The notes: generated by a model not told the origin, from the sequence alone. DNA of 64,000 nt from Gammaproteobacteria bacterium (GCA_020846135.1 JADLEK010000053.1:124001-188000), one strand, 5' to 3'. Counted from the stretch's first letter, positions 50,117 to 61,547 are shown. Program-made: numbers and translations.

Positions 50117-52039
50117 ATGACCATTTTCCAGCGTTACCTGTCGCGCTACGAAGAGAGCCGCGAAGAGACCCTATCGCTCCAGCAATATCTGGAACTCTGC
50201 AAGAAAGATCCATTAGCCTATGCCAGCGCTGCGGAACGGTTGCTGAAAGCCATCGGCGAACCGGTAATGATGGATACTCGCAACGATCAGCGCCTGTCGC
50301 GGATCTTTCAGAACAAGGTGCTGAAAATCTATCCCGCCTTCGAGGAATTTTACGGAATGGAGGACGCGATTGAGCAAATCGTGTCTTATCTCCGTCATGC
50401 CGCGCAGGGGTTGGAGGAAAGAAAGCAGATTTTGTATCTGCTCGGTCCGGTGGGCGGCGGTAAATCGTCACTGGCGGAACGGCTGAAACAGCTCATGGAG
50501 CGGGTGTCGTTTTACGCGATCCAAGGGTCGCCGGTATTCGAGTCGCCGCTGGGACTGTTCAATCCTGACGAGGACGGTCCGATCCTGGAAGAAGATTACG
50601 GCATTCCCCGTCGTTATCTCAGCCACATCATGTCGCCGTGGGCGGCCAAGCGCTTGCAGGAGTACAACGGCGACATTACCCAATTTCGGATGGTTAAATT
50701 GCGGCCCTCGGTATTGCACCAGATCGCGGTGGCTAAAACCGAGCCGGGCGATGAAAACAATCAGGACATTTCATCGCTGGTCGGCAAGGTTGATATTCGC
50801 CAGTTGGAGCATTTCGCCCAGAATGACCCGGATGCCTACAGCTTCTCCGGCGCGTTATGCCGCGCTAATCGAGGACTGATGGAATTTGTCGAGATGTTCA
50901 AGGCCCCTATTAAAGTCCTGCATCCGTTGCTGACCGCCACTCAGGAAGGCAATTACAACAGTACCGAGGGACTGTCGGCGATTCCGTTTGAAGGGATTAT
51001 CCTCGCTCACTCTAATGAGTCGGAATGGCAGTCATTCCGCAATAATAAAAACAATGAGGCGTTTCTGGATCGGGTTTATATTGTCAAGGTGCCTTATTGC
51101 CTGCGGGTGTCGGACGAAGTCAGGATTTATCAGAAATTGCTGACCCACAGTTCGTTATCCGCCGCACCCTGTGCACCCGGCACCCTGGAAATGCTGGCGC
51201 AGTTTTCGACGCTCACCCGGATTAAGGAACCGGAAAACTCCAGCATTTTCTCCAAGATGCGGGTTTACGACGGCGAGAATCTCAAGGATACCGATCCTAA
51301 AGCCAAGTCGATGCAGGAGTACCGCGACTACGCTGGCGTAGATGAGGGCATGACCGGGATTTCCACCCGCTTTGCCTTCAAGATTCTGTCGCAGGTCTTT
51401 AACTTCGATCATACCGAAGTAGCAGCTAATCCGGTTCATTTGCTCTATGTGCTGGAACGGCAAATCGAACGGGAGCAGTTTCCAGCGGAAGTGGAAGAGA
51501 AGTATCTGTCCTATCTAAAGGGCTTTCTGGCGACCCGCTATGCGGAATTTATCGGCAAGGAATTGCAGCAGGCTTATCTGGAGTCCTATTCCGAGTATGG
51601 ACAGAACATCTTCGACCGTTATGTCACCTACGCTGATTTCTGGATTCAGGATCAGGAGTATCGCGATCCCGACACGGGCGAATCATTCGACCGGTCAGCG
51701 CTGAATACCGAATTGGAGAAAATTGAAAAGCCGGCGGGAATCAGCAATCCCAAGGACTTCCGCAATGAGATCGTGAATTTTGTGCTGCGGGCGCGCGCCA
51801 ACAACGCTGGTAAAAATCCAGCTTGGACCAGTTATGAAAAGCTGCGGGCGGTGATTGAGAAAAAGATGTTCTCGAATACCGAAGATCTGCTGCCGGTCAT
51901 CAGTTTCAATACTAAGGCCAGTGGTGAGGAGCAGAAGAAACACGCTGAATTTGTGGATCGGATGGTCGCCAAAGGCTATACCGCCAAGCAGGTTCGGCTG
52001 TTGTCGGACTGGTATCTGCGGGTTCGCAAAGCGTCCTGA
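50117..52039 (+). CDS. prkA: PrkA/YeaG serine protein kinase
   Basis: A 640-residue member of the PrkA family: an AAA-like ATPase core with Walker A GPVGGGKSSL at about residue 110, then a C-terminal kinase-like region. E. coli YeaG (644 residues) is needed for survival of long nitrogen starvation and is under NtrC control. The N-terminus FQRYLSRYEESREETLSLQQYL is typical. The ATG at 50117 has a GAGGTG site; an in-frame GTG at 50096 is less likely. It heads a three-gene operon with yeaH (15-base gap) and spoVR. Confidence 0.95.
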   Translation: MTIFQRYLSRYEESREETLSLQQYLELCKKDPLAYASAAERLLKAIGEPVMMDTRNDQRLSRIFQNKVLKIYPAFEEFYGMEDAIEQIVSYLRHAAQGLEERKQILYLLGPVGGGKSSLAERLKQLMERVSFYAIQGSPVFESPLGLFNPDEDGPILEEDYGIPRRYLSHIMSPWAAKRLQEYNGDITQFRMVKLRPSVLHQIAVAKTEPGDENNQDISSLVGKVDIRQLEHFAQNDPDAYSFSGALCRANRGLMEFVEMFKAPIKVLHPLLTATQEGNYNSTEGLSAIPFEGIILAHSNESEWQSFRNNKNNEAFLDRVYIVKVPYCLRVSDEVRIYQKLLTHSSLSAAPCAPGTLEMLAQFSTLTRIKEPENSSIFSKMRVYDGENLKDTDPKAKSMQEYRDYAGVDEGMTGISTRFAFKILSQVFNFDHTEVAANPVHLLYVLERQIEREQFPAEVEEKYLSYLKGFLATRYAEFIGKELQQAYLESYSEYGQNIFDRYVTYADFWIQDQEYRDPDTGESFDRSALNTELEKIEKPAGISNPKDFRNEIVNFVLRARANNAGKNPAWTSYEKLRAVIEKKMFSNTEDLLPVISFNTKASGEEQKKHAEFVDRMVAKGYTAKQVRLLSDWYLRVRKAS

Positions 52040-52054
52040 TCGAGGAAAAAACTG

Positions 52055-53326
52055 ATGGCCACGTTCATTGACCGGCGGCTGGATGGCAAAAACAAAAGTT
52101 CGGTCAACCGCCAGCGCTTTATCCGGCGCTTCAAGGGTCAGATTAAAAAGGCTGTGACCGAGGCTATGAACGGTCGCAGCATTACCGACATGGACAGTGG
52201 CGAGAAGGTCAACATCCCGGCCCGCGATCTGTCCGAACCGGTATTTGGCCACGGATCGGGCGGGCGGCGGGAAGCAATTCATCCCGGCAATCGGGAATTT
52301 ACCCCCGGCGACCGGATCGCCCGCCCCCCGCCGGGTGGCGGCGGCGGCGGTTCCGGCAAAGGCCAGGCCAGTGATGCCGGCGAAGGCGAGGATGATTTCG
52401 TCTTTGAACTGTCGCGGGAAGAATTCCTGGAGCTGTTCTTTGAAGATTTGGAACTGCCCAACCTGGTGCGGACCCAGCTCGCCAAAATCACTGAATTCAA
52501 GTCGGTGCGGGCCGGTTTCACCAGCGCTGGCGCCCCCGCCAACATCGACATCGTTCGCTCGCTTAAAGGCGCACTGGCCCGGCGGATGGCCTTGGCTGCG
52601 CCTTACACCCGCCGGTTGCGTGAAGCGGAAGAGGAACTACGGCGCTTGTTGGCGGAAACACCGGTCGATGCAGTCCGGGTCCAGGCGCTAGTGGAGGAGA
52701 TTGAACATCTGCGGGCGCGAGCGCGGGCGGTGCCGTTTATTGATAACTTCGACTTGCGCTACGCCAACCGGGTCAAGCAAGCGCAACCGACTACTCAGGC
52801 GGTGATGTTTTGCGTGATGGACGTTTCCGGTTCGATGGATCGGGCGCGTAAAGACCTGGCCAAGCGGTTTTTTACCCTGCTGTATCTGTTTCTCAAGCGC
52901 AATTACGAGAAAATTGAGGTGGTGTTTATTCGTCATCACACCGTTGCCAAGGAAGTCGATGAGCAGGAGTTTTTCTACTCGCGGGAAACCGGCGGGACGG
53001 TGGTTTCCAGCGCTCTGCAATTGATGGGCGACATCATGGCCGAGCGTTATCCGGTGTCCAGCTGGAATCTGTATGTCGCTCAAGCCTCGGATGGCGATAA
53101 CTGGCACCATGATTCGCCAGCCTGCCGGGATATTCTATTGCAGCGAATCATGCCCTATGTCCGTTATTACTCGTACATCGAAATCACGCCCGACCGTCAT
53201 CAAAGCCTGTGGGAAGCCTATGAGGAAGTGCGGGAAACTCATCCCCATTTTGCCATGCGGCAGATTGATGGACTGGCCGACATTTATCCGGTATTCCGGG
53301 ACCTGTTCAAGAGGCGCGTCACATGA
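52055..53326 (+). CDS. yeaH: YeaH/YhbH-family protein (DUF444)
   Basis: A 423-residue DUF444 protein. The N-terminus [23 protein letters not shown] is typical, a Gly-rich linker follows near residue 95, and the C-terminal half is a VWA-like domain with [18 protein letters not shown]. It is the constant partner of PrkA in proteobacteria and related to the sporulation-linked YhbH of Bacillus. Its biochemical role is unknown. Its stop overlaps spoVR by ATGA. Confidence 0.94.
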   Translation: MATFIDRRLDGKNKSSVNRQRFIRRFKGQIKKAVTEAMNGRSITDMDSGEKVNIPARDLSEPVFGHGSGGRREAIHPGNREFTPGDRIARPPPGGGGGGSGKGQASDAGEGEDDFVFELSREEFLELFFEDLELPNLVRTQLAKITEFKSVRAGFTSAGAPANIDIVRSLKGALARRMALAAPYTRRLREAEEELRRLLAETPVDAVRVQALVEEIEHLRARARAVPFIDNFDLRYANRVKQAQPTTQAVMFCVMDVSGSMDRARKDLAKRFFTLLYLFLKRNYEKIEVVFIRHHTVAKEVDEQEFFYSRETGGTVVSSALQLMGDIMAERYPVSSWNLYVAQASDGDNWHHDSPACRDILLQRIMPYVRYYSYIEITPDRHQSLWEAYEEVRETHPHFAMRQIDGLADIYPVFRDLFKRRVT

Positions 53327-54834
53327 GTTCGTCGTCGCTGATTACTGATTCATCCGAATGGACCTTCCCGATGCTGGATCGCTTTAATGAAGTGATCGGG
53401 GGGATCGCTGCGGAACAGTTCGGGCTGGACACTTATCCCAACCAGATCGAAATTATTACCGCTGAACAGATGCTGGATGCTTATTCTTCGGTGGGAATGC
53501 CGCTGGGCTACAAGCACTGGTCGTATGGCAAGCAGTTCGTACTGAATGAAAAGAATTACCGACGCGGGCAAATGGGATTGGCTTATGAGATCGTGATTAA
53601 CTCCGATCCCTGTATTGCCTATCTCATGGAAGAAAACACCGCAATGATGCAGGCGCTGGTGATCGCCCATGCCGCTTATGGGCATAATTCGTTTTTCAAG
53701 GGTAATTATCTGTTCCGCACTTGGACCAGCGCCGATGCGATTATTGATTATCTGCTGTTCGCCCGTAATTATGTGACTGAGTGTGAAGAACGGCACGGCG
53801 AGGCCGAGGTTGAGCTATTTCTGGACTCCTGCCATGCGCTGATGAATTACGGCGTGGATCGCTATAAACATCCAGCCCCGTTATCACTCAGTGAAGAGAA
53901 ACAGCGCCAGCATGAACGGGAAGATTATCTGCAATCGCAAATCAATGAGTTGTGGCGGACCATTCCGATCAAGCCGGTAGAAGCCGCTGCTGAACGGGCT
54001 AAACGCTTTCCTTCGGAACCGCAGGAAAACCTGCTGTATTTCATTGAAAAGAACGCGCCGTTACTGGAACCATGGCAGCGGGAACTGGTGCGGATTGTCC
54101 GCAAGCTGGGTCAGTATTTCTACCCGCAACGCCAGACACAGGTAATGAATGAAGGGCACGCAACATTCTGGCATTACACGTTGATGAACCGGCTGTACGA
54201 TGAGAATTATGTCAACGACAGCTTCATGATTGAATTTCTGCAATCGCATACTAGCGTCATCCAGCAGTTGCCATTCGATCATCCTTATTACTCCGGGATT
54301 AATCCCTATGCGCTGGGTTTTGCGATCTTTACCGATATTAAGCGCATTTGTGAAACGCCCACCGACGAAGATCGCTACTGGTTCCCGGATATCGCCGGAC
54401 AGGACTGGATTAAGACGTTAGATTTCGCAATGCGTAATTTCAAAGACGAGAGTTTTATCGCCCAGTTTTTATCGCCAAAAGTCATGCGTGATTTTAAGCT
54501 GTTCGCGGTGCTGGATGATGAAGTGCAGGATGAACTGGAAATTACCGCCATTCACGATGACGCGGGTTATCGTAAGCTACGGCTGGCGCTGGCTGATCAA
54601 TACAATCTTGGCAGCCGCGAACCGAACATTCAGGTCTGGAATGTCGCCTATCGCAAGGATCGATCATTAACTCTACGCCACACTCGTTATCACTGTCGTC
54701 CGCTGCATCCTGAAACCACTCAGGAAGTCCTCAAACATCTGCACCGGCTATGGGGCTTTACCGTGCGGATGGAAGCGGTGGATGAAAACGGTAAGGTGGA
54801 ACTGGTGGGAGAATGCCCGTCGGCGCGGAGATAG
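53323..54834 (+). CDS. spoVR: SpoVR-family protein (YcgB-like)
   Basis: A 503-residue protein of the SpoVR family, with [29 protein letters not shown] and [16 protein letters not shown] as family landmarks. In Bacillus, SpoVR affects the spore cortex; in proteobacteria it co-occurs with prkA-yeaH in a stress or starvation module. It is translationally coupled to yeaH. The livF frame lies directly downstream and an extended version would overlap its end. Confidence 0.94.
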   Translation: MSSSSLITDSSEWTFPMLDRFNEVIGGIAAEQFGLDTYPNQIEIITAEQMLDAYSSVGMPLGYKHWSYGKQFVLNEKNYRRGQMGLAYEIVINSDPCIAYLMEENTAMMQALVIAHAAYGHNSFFKGNYLFRTWTSADAIIDYLLFARNYVTECEERHGEAEVELFLDSCHALMNYGVDRYKHPAPLSLSEEKQRQHEREDYLQSQINELWRTIPIKPVEAAAERAKRFPSEPQENLLYFIEKNAPLLEPWQRELVRIVRKLGQYFYPQRQTQVMNEGHATFWHYTLMNRLYDENYVNDSFMIEFLQSHTSVIQQLPFDHPYYSGINPYALGFAIFTDIKRICETPTDEDRYWFPDIAGQDWIKTLDFAMRNFKDESFIAQFLSPKVMRDFKLFAVLDDEVQDELEITAIHDDAGYRKLRLALADQYNLGSREPNIQVWNVAYRKDRSLTLRHTRYHCRPLHPETTQEVLKHLHRLWGFTVRMEAVDENGKVELVGECPSARR

Positions 54835-54953
54835 CTGACGACTGCTCAACAACCGATACGATCATCTCTATCATCAATCAGCCATTTCCTTACGCCAGGC
54901 TTCCGGCGACAATGACCATTTTCCAAAATGGCCTGATCCTGGAAAATGCTCCG

Positions 54954-55676
54954 ATGTTGTTGGAAATCGAAAATCTGCATGTGCGCTATGGCAATGTTGA
55001 AGCGTTGCATGGCATCAATCTGTCCGTCCGTCAGGGCGAAATCGTTACTCTGCTCGGCGCGAACGGCGCCGGCAAAACCACGACGCTGAGCGCCATTAGT
55101 GGTCTGGTGCGTCCGGCGGAAGGAGAAATCCGTTTCGAGGGCCGTTCGATCCACCAGACGCCGGCGCATCGACTGGTCGAAATGGGAATTGCCCAAGCCC
55201 CGGAAGGTCGTCGCATTTTCAGTACGCTCACGGTGCGGGAGAATCTTAATCTGGGCGCATTTACTCGCCATGACCCAACGCAGAAGGCTAAGACCCTGCG
55301 CTGGATTCATGAATTATTCCCCGTGCTGGAGCAACGTCATGGACAGTTAGCCGGGACGCTGAGTGGTGGCGAACAGCAAATGCTGGCGATTGGCCGGGCG
55401 TTAATGGCGCATCCTCGGATTCTGTTGCTGGATGAGCCAAGTCTGGGATTAGCGCCACTACTGGTTAAGGCTATTTTTCAAACCCTGTGGGAAATTAATA
55501 CGACCGGCGTAACGATTGTTCTGGTTGAGCAGAATGCCCGCGCCGCATTAAAACTGGCGCATCGTGGCTATGTGATGGAAGTCGGGCGGATCGTGCTGGA
55601 TGATCAGGCAGACGCATTATTGGCGAATCCCCAAGTGCGCGAGGCTTATCTTGGTGGTCAGGCCACCGGGGAATAG
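54954..55676 (+). CDS. livF: LivF-type ABC transporter ATP-binding protein, orphan
   Basis: A 240-residue ATPase of the branched-chain amino acid/amide ABC family. Walker A GANGAGKTT, signature LSGGEQQMLAIGRAL, Walker B ILLLDEPSLGLAP and the LivF-type C-terminus (GRIVLDDQADALLANPQVREAYLGG) are clear. I chose the ATG at 54954, where LLEIENLHVRYG begins. The frame extends upstream into spoVR, and another ATG at 54912 lies in a palindromic CCATTTTCCAAAATGG. No LivG, permease or binding-protein gene is adjacent, which is unusual. Confidence 0.88.
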   Translation: MLLEIENLHVRYGNVEALHGINLSVRQGEIVTLLGANGAGKTTTLSAISGLVRPAEGEIRFEGRSIHQTPAHRLVEMGIAQAPEGRRIFSTLTVRENLNLGAFTRHDPTQKAKTLRWIHELFPVLEQRHGQLAGTLSGGEQQMLAIGRALMAHPRILLLDEPSLGLAPLLVKAIFQTLWEINTTGVTIVLVEQNARAALKLAHRGYVMEVGRIVLDDQADALLANPQVREAYLGGQATGE

Positions 55677-55679
55677 CCA

Positions 55680-56519
55680 TTGTCTGACTTATCGGTAGCG
55701 TCTACTGCTGTGCATCGTCGCGCCCTGCTGTTATTGTTGCTGACTGCCGTGCTGTGGAGTCTCGGCGGAGTGCTGATTAAATGGGTGGATTGGAACCCGG
55801 TCGCGATTGCTGGAACCCGAAGTCTGATTGGCGCAGCCTTGATCTGGATCGTCTTCCGCCGCGAATTGCGCTTTACCTGGACTTTTGATCAGATTGGCGG
55901 GGCAGTCGCCTATGCGGGAACGGTGGTGCTGTTTGTCATTGCCAATAAGCTGACGACTGCCGCTAATGCCATTTTGCTGCAATACACCGCGCCGGTTTAT
56001 GTGGCCCTGTTCAGTCCGTGGTTTCTCGGGGAGCGGGCCGATCGCCGCGACTGGTTGAGCATGCTAGTAATGCTGTGCGGCATGGCGTTGTTCTTCATGG
56101 ATGAATTGAATTTTGACGGCTATCTGGGCAATGTGATAGCCCTGATTAGCGGGCTGTGTTTCGCCTGGCTGACGCTGTTTTTACGCCGACAAAAGGATAG
56201 TTCCTCGCTGCCGTCGCTATTGCTCGGCAACCTGTTGGCGGGCGCGATTGGCCTGCCGTTTATGTTCCAGTCCATGCCGGATTTATCCAGTTGCACCGGA
56301 TTATTACTGTTGGGCGTGGTGCAACTGGGATTGCCGTACATTCTCTATGCGCTGGCATTGCGTCACGTTCGTGCGGTCGATGGCATTCTGATTCCGATGA
56401 TTGAGCCAGTGCTAAATCCGGTCTGGGTGTTTTTGATGATGGGTGAACAGCCCAGTCCGTGGGCATTAGTGGGTGGAGCGATCATTATTGGCGCGGTAAT
56501 TTTCCGGGCGCGGCAATAA
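55680..56519 (+). CDS. EamA/DMT-superfamily transporter
   Basis: A 279-residue drug/metabolite transporter with ten hydrophobic helices in two EamA repeats. Examples are LLLLLLTAVLWSLGGVLIKW at the start, ANAILLQYTAPVYVALFSPW at the end of the first half and GILIPMIEPVLNPVWVFLMM in the second. Substrates of such exporters (amino acids, metabolites) are not predictable. It begins with TTG at 55680, three bases after the livF stop; a GTG at 55710 is the alternative. Confidence 0.85.
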   Translation: MSDLSVASTAVHRRALLLLLLTAVLWSLGGVLIKWVDWNPVAIAGTRSLIGAALIWIVFRRELRFTWTFDQIGGAVAYAGTVVLFVIANKLTTAANAILLQYTAPVYVALFSPWFLGERADRRDWLSMLVMLCGMALFFMDELNFDGYLGNVIALISGLCFAWLTLFLRRQKDSSSLPSLLLGNLLAGAIGLPFMFQSMPDLSSCTGLLLLGVVQLGLPYILYALALRHVRAVDGILIPMIEPVLNPVWVFLMMGEQPSPWALVGGAIIIGAVIFRARQ

Positions 56520-56533
56520 TCGGCAGTTTTTAA

Positions 56534-57934
<1,401 letters not shown>

Positions 57935-58069
57935 GCAGTACTGGTGAACAGCGTACTTGGCGGTAAAAAACCCTAGGAACCGGTAGCGGGTCCCCGAGCG
58001 GGCGATCAGGTCAACTTCACCGACGGTGACTCCCGGATCGTGCTGGTCGCCGGCGAGGGTTTTGAGCAA

Positions 58070-58240
58070 GCTCTTGACATCCTCCCCGCCCTGAAGGACG
58101 GGGATTCCTGACTCACTGTCGGGTAAGGAAGTGGCATTACTGCCACTCCCTCCCCTGAGAACCGTACTTGAAAGTTTCCATTCATACGGCTCAAGCCTCA
58201 TCGAAGCCCTCTTTCACAGGGGCCGGTTTCGTAGTCTTGC
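58070..58240 (-). ncRNA. Orphan structured element: IS605-type end hairpin plus group II intron domain V-like stem
   Basis: The gap after purB (57935-58345) has no gene. Read on the minus strand it contains a perfect 34-base domain-V-like hairpin (58159-58192): arms GAGCCGTA/TACGGTTC with a GAAA tetraloop. Next comes a hairpin with stem AGTGGC/GCCACT (58133-58150), then the arms CCCCGTCC/GGGCGGGG (58077-58098) followed by AGGATGTCAA. That last hairpin is what I remember from the right ends of IS605/IS1341 (TnpB) elements. Several motifs recur in the same order at 1430-1700. No tnpB or intron reverse transcriptase is adjacent. Whether this is an intron tail, an omega-RNA remnant, or a composite is undecided. 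Confidence 0.4.
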
Positions 58241-58345
58241 TAATAATAATCCCCATATTTTTATAATTAAACTAAGTCTGAGTTTAGTTGTCTGAATGTT
58301 ATAAAGACCCATTGAGATAATGCACTATATTGGAGGAGTGCTGCT

Positions 58346-59395
58346 ATGAACGCTGAGTGGATGTCTGATGCCCGTAAAATTCCAGATGAAGTCATGAATT
58401 ACATCCGGAGAATTGCAGTTAGCGCCATAGAAGAAAAGGGATTTAGCCCAGAGTTAGTCGCTAAATTATTCGGTATTGATCGAACCAGCATTTATGACTG
58501 GCTCCGCAAGTATCGTCATAAGGGAGAAGTCGCACTGGATACCGGCAAAGCCCCAGGGGCTGATTGGGTGATCACCCCGAAGATTGATCAATGGCTGAAA
58601 GAAACGATCTTAAATACGACACCTGCCGATCATGGTTACGATACCGTTTTATGGACGTTGGAAATTATCGTTAATTTATTAAAGGAGCGCTTTAATCTAT
58701 GGGTATCAGATGCCACAGTACGAATCCATTTACATCACTTAGGATTAAGCTGCCAGAAACCATGTTACCAAGCGTTAGAACAGGATCAGGAGCGAGTTAA
58801 AAATTTTGTCAATAAAGAATTCAAAGATATTCAGAAACTTGCACAGGAATTAGGGGCAGATATTGCGTTCGAAGATGAGTCTTGGGTCCAAGGCAACACT
58901 CGTTCGGGACGAACATGGGGTTTAGTCGGTCAGTCACCACCCGTTAAAGTATGTGATGACCGTGGAGGCTTTCATGTTTTATCCATGGTGACCGCTACTG
59001 GAGAATTGATATTTGAGGTCACCACTGAAAAACTCGTCAGTGAAGTCTTCACTCGATTTTTAGAACATGCATTATCTGGACGAACCCGCCCATTAATCGT
59101 CGTTACCGATAATGGGTCTTTTCATACCTCGAATGCGGTGAAAAAGTTTATAGCAGATCATCAGCAAAAAATCCGCTTATTCTTTTTTCCGCCTCATTCA
59201 CCGAAATTAAATCCTGATGAACAAGTTTGGAATGAAATTAAAAATCGTCAACTAGAAAAGCAGCCTATTAAAAACCGGGTTGATTTTGAGCATCGAGTCT
59301 GCTCTGCTTTAGTGAAGCTAAAGGTTTTTAAGGAAAGAATTATGGTTCATCGTGGTTTGTTGTGGAACCAGTCCCACCTCAGCGAGGCGATCTAG
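58346..59395 (+). mobile_element. IS630-family transposase
   Basis: A 349-residue transposase of the IS630/Tc1-mariner group. An N-terminal helix-turn-helix (LVAKLFGIDRTSIYDWLRKY) is followed by the DDE catalytic core: Asp177 (IAFEDESW), Asp255 (VVTDNGSF) and Glu292 (LNPDEQVWNEI). The ATG at 58346 has a GGAGGA site. The AT-rich composition differs from the chromosome. The last 17 residues (from MVHRGLLWN) look like flanking DNA read into the frame, because the same sequence recurs inverted 100 bases downstream. I could not identify clean terminal repeats with TA duplications, so the element's ends are not defined. Confidence 0.88.
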
Positions 59396-59496
59396 CTAAC
59401 CTATTGATTGGCAATGTCCCAGTGTAAATTTCAACCCTCTTGATGGGGTAAAACCGGCTTTACAGGACAAATTCCACAACAACCCGCGATGAACCA
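59343..59496. repeat. Inverted repeat pair flanking the IS630 3' end
   Basis: The 25 bases at 59343-59367 and at 59472-59496 are inverted copies matching at 23 of 25 positions. Both lie in reading frames that translate as VHRGLLWN. They may be insertion-sequence ends or the remains of a second, oppositely placed copy. Confidence 0.6.
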
Positions 59497-59611
59497 AAAT
59501 AGAACCACAGTAAATATGAAGATTTTGATCTTGCCATTCAACTCGATCCACTTGGATTTCATTAATCCCTAAAATCGACTCAAAAACTTCTGATTCTGTC
59601 ATTGGAGTCAC
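59396..59611 (-). pseudogene. ISL3-like transposase fragment (N-terminus only)
   Basis: A 71-codon frame beginning MTESEVFESILGINEIQV and EWQDQNLHIYCGS resembles the first 35 residues of ISL3-family transposases. The zinc finger that should follow is missing, replaced by the inverted-repeat sequence shared with the IS630 end. It is therefore a truncated remnant. The 246 bases after it, up to 59857, hold nothing I recognise. Confidence 0.5.
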
Positions 59612-59857
59612 CCTCTCATTTCACTTTGACTTTAACAACAAAACAGATCAAAGAAGATTTGATGCACTTAAATGATACATGCCCGCACTCGACTCCACAA
59701 GAACTCTCGAAGAACCTCTTGGGAGCAAATGTTGAAAATTCAAAGCCTACCCTCATTTGAGATCTCGTTTAAAGATCAGTAAGTTGGAGAACAATTGGAC
59801 TGAACCAGTACCCACCAGCGAAAATGGCCTCGAAACCCCGATCATGCGTCACCCGAA

Positions 59858-61471
59858 ATGACTGACCAAACCTCCCAAACCCAACGTCGCAAACCCGCCC
59901 GCCTTGGCCCACGCAAGCGTCTGTTCCGTGACCTGTTGCTGCTCTTGTTCCTGACCATCGGCAGCTTGCTGGCGGCGGTATTTATCGCCGGCGAGACTCT
60001 GCGCGACCGGTTGGCCCAGGAACAATTGCAAAGCCTAGCCCAGCAAACCAGCAAAAATCTGAGCGGATTCCTGCAACTCCCGGAGAACAGCCTGCGCATG
60101 GCCCAAGGCTGGGGCAAAGCCGGCGATCTGGATTTGGCCGATACCTCTGCTTTGGTCAGCCGCTTTATTCCCGTCCTGGAGAATCTCGCCAAGGTCTCTT
60201 CGCTGGCGCTGGCGGATTCCGATGGGCGATCCTTCTACCTCGCCCGCGAATCGCTGGGCTGGCTTTCCCGCCGGCTCGACCCCTTGGGCCATGCGGTCTG
60301 GCAACGCTGGAGCGGCCCGGGTGCGCCACTGGAGGAACGCCAAGGACGGGAAGATGACGATCCCCGCACCCGTTCCTGGTTCAAGGGCGCACTGGCGATG
60401 GCTGATCCCAGCCAGGTGTTCTGGACTCATCCCTACCTGCTATTTACCGAACACACCCCCGGCATCACCGGCGCCCTGCGCTTTCAACGTCAGGGCGAAC
60501 CTGGCCGTGATTATGTCCTTCGCCTCGATCTGCCCTTAAAAGACCTCCTGCAAGCGCTGGCCCAGTTAGAAATCGGCGAGCGCGGCGCGGCCTTCATGAC
60601 CGAGGCGAACGGGGCGGTGCTGCTGCCGCCAATCATGACGGAAGGAGGCGAGTCCACGGTCCCGGCCAGCCTGTCGCCCGAGCAACTCGACGCTGGGCCG
60701 GTGTTCGACGCCATCAAGGCGTGGTTGGCGTCTGGACGACCGGCGCGCCAACCCGTGACCTTGCGCGAGGGAACCTGGTGGGCCTGGCTGCAACCGTTGA
60801 ACAATCCGGAAAAAGGACTCTGGCTGGGCATCGTGATCCCGGAATGGGACTTTATCGGCGCTTTGCAAAGCGGGTGGATACTGGTGATCACGGTCGGCAT
60901 TCTGGCGCTGGCCGGCGGGCTGATCGCGACCCTGCTGCTCACCCGCCATTACGGCCGCCACTTCAAGGCGCTGCCTTCACTGACCGATCATCCGGCTGAA
61001 TTTGAGGAGAAAGTGCTGGCCCTGGTGCGCTATGGCGAGAGTCCCAATCTGGAGTTCAAATCGACCTTGCGCACCAACCTCAAAACCGGCAAGCCTGGCA
61101 AGGAAATCGAGCTGGCCTGGCTCAAAAGCGTGGTGGGCTTCATGAACACCGACGGCGGCATTCTGCTGATCGGGGTCAACGATGCGGGCGAAGTGATCGG
61201 CATTGCCGCAGATGAGTTTGAAAACGACGACAAGTGCCTGCTGCATTTCAAGAATCTGATTAACCAGCACATCGGCGCGGAGTTCAGCAAATACCTCCAC
61301 GCCGAAATTCGTCCGGTGACCGGTAAAACCCTGATTGCGGTGGTCTGCGCAAAGGCCCGAGAGCCGGTGTTTTTACTGACGGGCGGCAACGAGGAATTTT
61401 ATATTCGCAGCGGCCCCTCCAGCATCAAGCTGACGCCGCGCCAGATGTTGCAGTATCTCAGCGCGCATTGA
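59858..61471 (+). CDS. Membrane sensor protein with C-terminal AlbA/Schlafen-type domain
   Basis: A 537-residue protein with an unusual layout. A first transmembrane helix (23-45) leads into a periplasmic dCache-like sensor region of about 290 residues (for example VSSLALADSDGRSFYLARES and GLWLGIVIPEWDF). A second transmembrane helix follows (338-362). The cytoplasmic domain of the AlbA_2/Schlafen type (about 394-510) has ESPNLEFKSTL, VVGFMNTDGGILLIGVND and the closing EEFYIRSGPSSIKL. AlbA_2 domains bind nucleic acid or nucleotides and are common in regulators and defence proteins. Signal transduction from an outside ligand to a nucleic-acid-binding domain is inferred. The ATG at 59858 gives the full first helix. 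Confidence 0.75.
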   Translation: MTDQTSQTQRRKPARLGPRKRLFRDLLLLLFLTIGSLLAAVFIAGETLRDRLAQEQLQSLAQQTSKNLSGFLQLPENSLRMAQGWGKAGDLDLADTSALVSRFIPVLENLAKVSSLALADSDGRSFYLARESLGWLSRRLDPLGHAVWQRWSGPGAPLEERQGREDDDPRTRSWFKGALAMADPSQVFWTHPYLLFTEHTPGITGALRFQRQGEPGRDYVLRLDLPLKDLLQALAQLEIGERGAAFMTEANGAVLLPPIMTEGGESTVPASLSPEQLDAGPVFDAIKAWLASGRPARQPVTLREGTWWAWLQPLNNPEKGLWLGIVIPEWDFIGALQSGWILVITVGILALAGGLIATLLLTRHYGRHFKALPSLTDHPAEFEEKVLALVRYGESPNLEFKSTLRTNLKTGKPGKEIELAWLKSVVGFMNTDGGILLIGVNDAGEVIGIAADEFENDDKCLLHFKNLINQHIGAEFSKYLHAEIRPVTGKTLIAVVCAKAREPVFLLTGGNEEFYIRSGPSSIKLTPRQMLQYLSAH

Positions 61472-61547
61472 AGCCAAGGGCTGCAGCGAAGCCAAGTAGG
61501 GTGGGCACGGCCTACCCTACGCTTGGGGTGTCGTTATGTTGCCGTTA

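Noticed and set aside
54912-54925. The 14 bases ATGACCATTTTCCA are identical at the prkA start (50117) and upstream of livF
   Set aside because: The match stops at 14 bases and the flanks differ; treated as chance, although the palindrome next to it was noted.
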